From contig NVVI01000025.1 of the NCBI GenBank assembly GCA_002402165.1, positions 28,745 to 35,006 of the forward strand: 6,262 bases of DNA, read 5' to 3'. The notes below the pieces were generated by a model. The model was given only the letters and a program-made list of their open reading frames with translations, was not told the origin of the DNA and searched no databases. Numbering within the stretch: position 1 is the stretch's first letter; every line of letters begins with the position of its first letter. Of the stretch, positions 5,520 through 6,262 are shown in pieces. The position numbers and the translations under genes were made by a program. Origin of the DNA: Flavobacteriales bacterium. Its GTDB lineage: Bacteria > Bacteroidota > Bacteroidia > Flavobacteriales_E > Vicingaceae.

Positions 5520-6262
5520 CCCAATATATCTATAATTTGAGAAGCTAATTCTTCTCCAATTCTATCTTGTGCTTCTCCTGTTGCAGCTCCAGTATGAGGA
5601 GTTAAGGAGATTTTAGGGTGTTTTAATAAATCTTCTCTTGGATTAGGTTCATTGGTAAAAACATCTAAAGCTGCATGAGCAACTTTTCCTGAATCTAAAT
5701 TAGCGATTAAAGCAGTCTCATCAATAACGCCACCTCTAGCAGCATTAACGATAATCACTCCATCTTTCATTTTAGAAAATTCATCATTTCCTATTAATGC
5801 ATTACCATCTGCAGGCATTGGTACATGCATAGAGATGTAATCAGCATTCGTTAATAAATCATCTAACGATGTTGTATTGATATTTACACTTACTGTCTGA
5901 TCAGCTACCTGAACATCAATTGTTGCACTGTCCATAAAAGGATCGAAAGCAATTACATTCATTCCACATCCTAAAGCATATTTTGCAAGGCTTTGTCCAA
6001 TTCTTCCAAAACCAATAATACCAATAATTTTACCTCTTAACTCAACACCTTTTCCGTATTTCTTTTTTAAGACTTTAAAATCTGAAACTCCCGAAACAGG
6101 CATTTGTCTGTTCGAATCATAAATAGAACGAGACATACTAAATAAATGAGCCATTACTTGCTCAGCAACAGATTGTGAAGAGGCTGCAGGAGTATTAATA
6201 ACTTTTAAACCTTTGTTTCGAGCATATTCAACATCAATGTTATCCATACCAACACCACCACG
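5516..6262 (-). CDS. serA: D-3-phosphoglycerate dehydrogenase, short form lacking ACT domain (5' end cut)
   Basis: First enzyme of phosphorylated serine synthesis: NAD-dependent oxidation of 3-phosphoglycerate to 3-phosphohydroxypyruvate in the cytoplasm. The 248 visible residues run from the window edge (RGGVGMDNIDVEYAR) to the stop; the Met at 6247 is internal, since RGGVG just before it belongs to the conserved GRGGVGMDNID motif. About 70 N-terminal residues are missing. The fragment shows NTPAASSQSVAE (23-34), the nucleotide-binding loop GFGRIG (84-89) with an acidic residue downstream (FDPF), HVPMPADGNALI (146-157), NAARGGVIDE (173-182) with substrate-binding R176, FTNEPNP with E205, and the catalytic H223 in TPHTGAATGEAQ. 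The protein ends at IIDILG just after the catalytic fold, so it has no ACT or ASB regulatory domain. Other D-2-hydroxyacid dehydrogenases share the fold, but these motifs and the DUF1015 neighbour favour SerA. Its stop lies in a repeat. Confidence 0.88.
   Translation of the reverse strand, partial: RGGVGMDNIDVEYARNKGLKVINTPAASSQSVAEQVMAHLFSMSRSIYDSNRQMPVSGVSDFKVLKKKYGKGVELRGKIIGIIGFGRIGQSLAKYALGCGMNVIAFDPFMDSATIDVQVADQTVSVNINTTSLDDLLTNADYISMHVPMPADGNALIGNDEFSKMKDGVIIVNAARGGVIDETALIANLDSGKVAHAALDVFTNEPNPREDLLKHPKISLTPHTGAATGEAQDRIGEELASQIIDILG

Noticed and set aside
6245..6247. ATG as the start of serA
   Set aside because: The frame continues upstream to the edge with RGGVG, part of a conserved dehydrogenase motif, so this Met is internal and the gene is partial.

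Overview
This AT-rich window looks like chromosomal DNA of a Bacteroidetes bacterium, most likely from the order Flavobacteriales. Four things point there: an amino-acid dehydrogenase very close to flavobacterial leucine dehydrogenases, the long (over 300-residue) Bacteroidetes form of NusB, a short SerA beside a DUF1015 protein, and intergenic repeats of a kind I associate with this group. Shine-Dalgarno sequences are weak or absent and a TAnnTTTG-type -7 box is visible, both usual for the phylum. All the genes are of ordinary families; I see no phage, CRISPR, toxin-antitoxin or defence genes.

Layout: (1) 1-146, minus: N-terminus of an ABC exporter, cut by the window edge. (2) 147-323: divergent intergenic region with a possible promoter and a perfect 16-bp palindrome. 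(3) 324-2375, plus: Leu/Glu/Phe/Val dehydrogenase, then nusB 18 nt later, probably one transcript. (4) 2376-2548: convergent gap with one dispersed repeat and a possible two-way terminator. (5) 2549-6262, minus, in transcription order: serA (5' end cut), a DUF1015 protein, yggS (PLP homeostasis) and a secreted M48 metalloprotease. SerA makes 3-phosphohydroxypyruvate for serine synthesis, DUF1015 proteins are habitual neighbours of serA, and YggS manages the cofactor used by the next serine-pathway enzyme (SerC). The protease has no evident link to that theme.

The most interesting content is between the genes. Four copies of a short element share the 13-nt core TTCGACA(A/G)GCTCA. Three have different 4-nt arms that remain perfectly complementary (ATGC/GCAT, ATAG/CTAT, ACCC/GGGT), as expected if a hairpin is maintained. 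Two copies lie head to head and can fold together into a 21-bp compound hairpin. One copy supplies the start codon and first residues of the protease signal peptide. A second, unrelated repeat between serA and DUF1015 is an exact 7-nt-period array (four GAAGNNN, then three CTTCNNN) that folds on itself and supplies the serA stop codon. So two different repeat families each provide a gene boundary in this one gene string.
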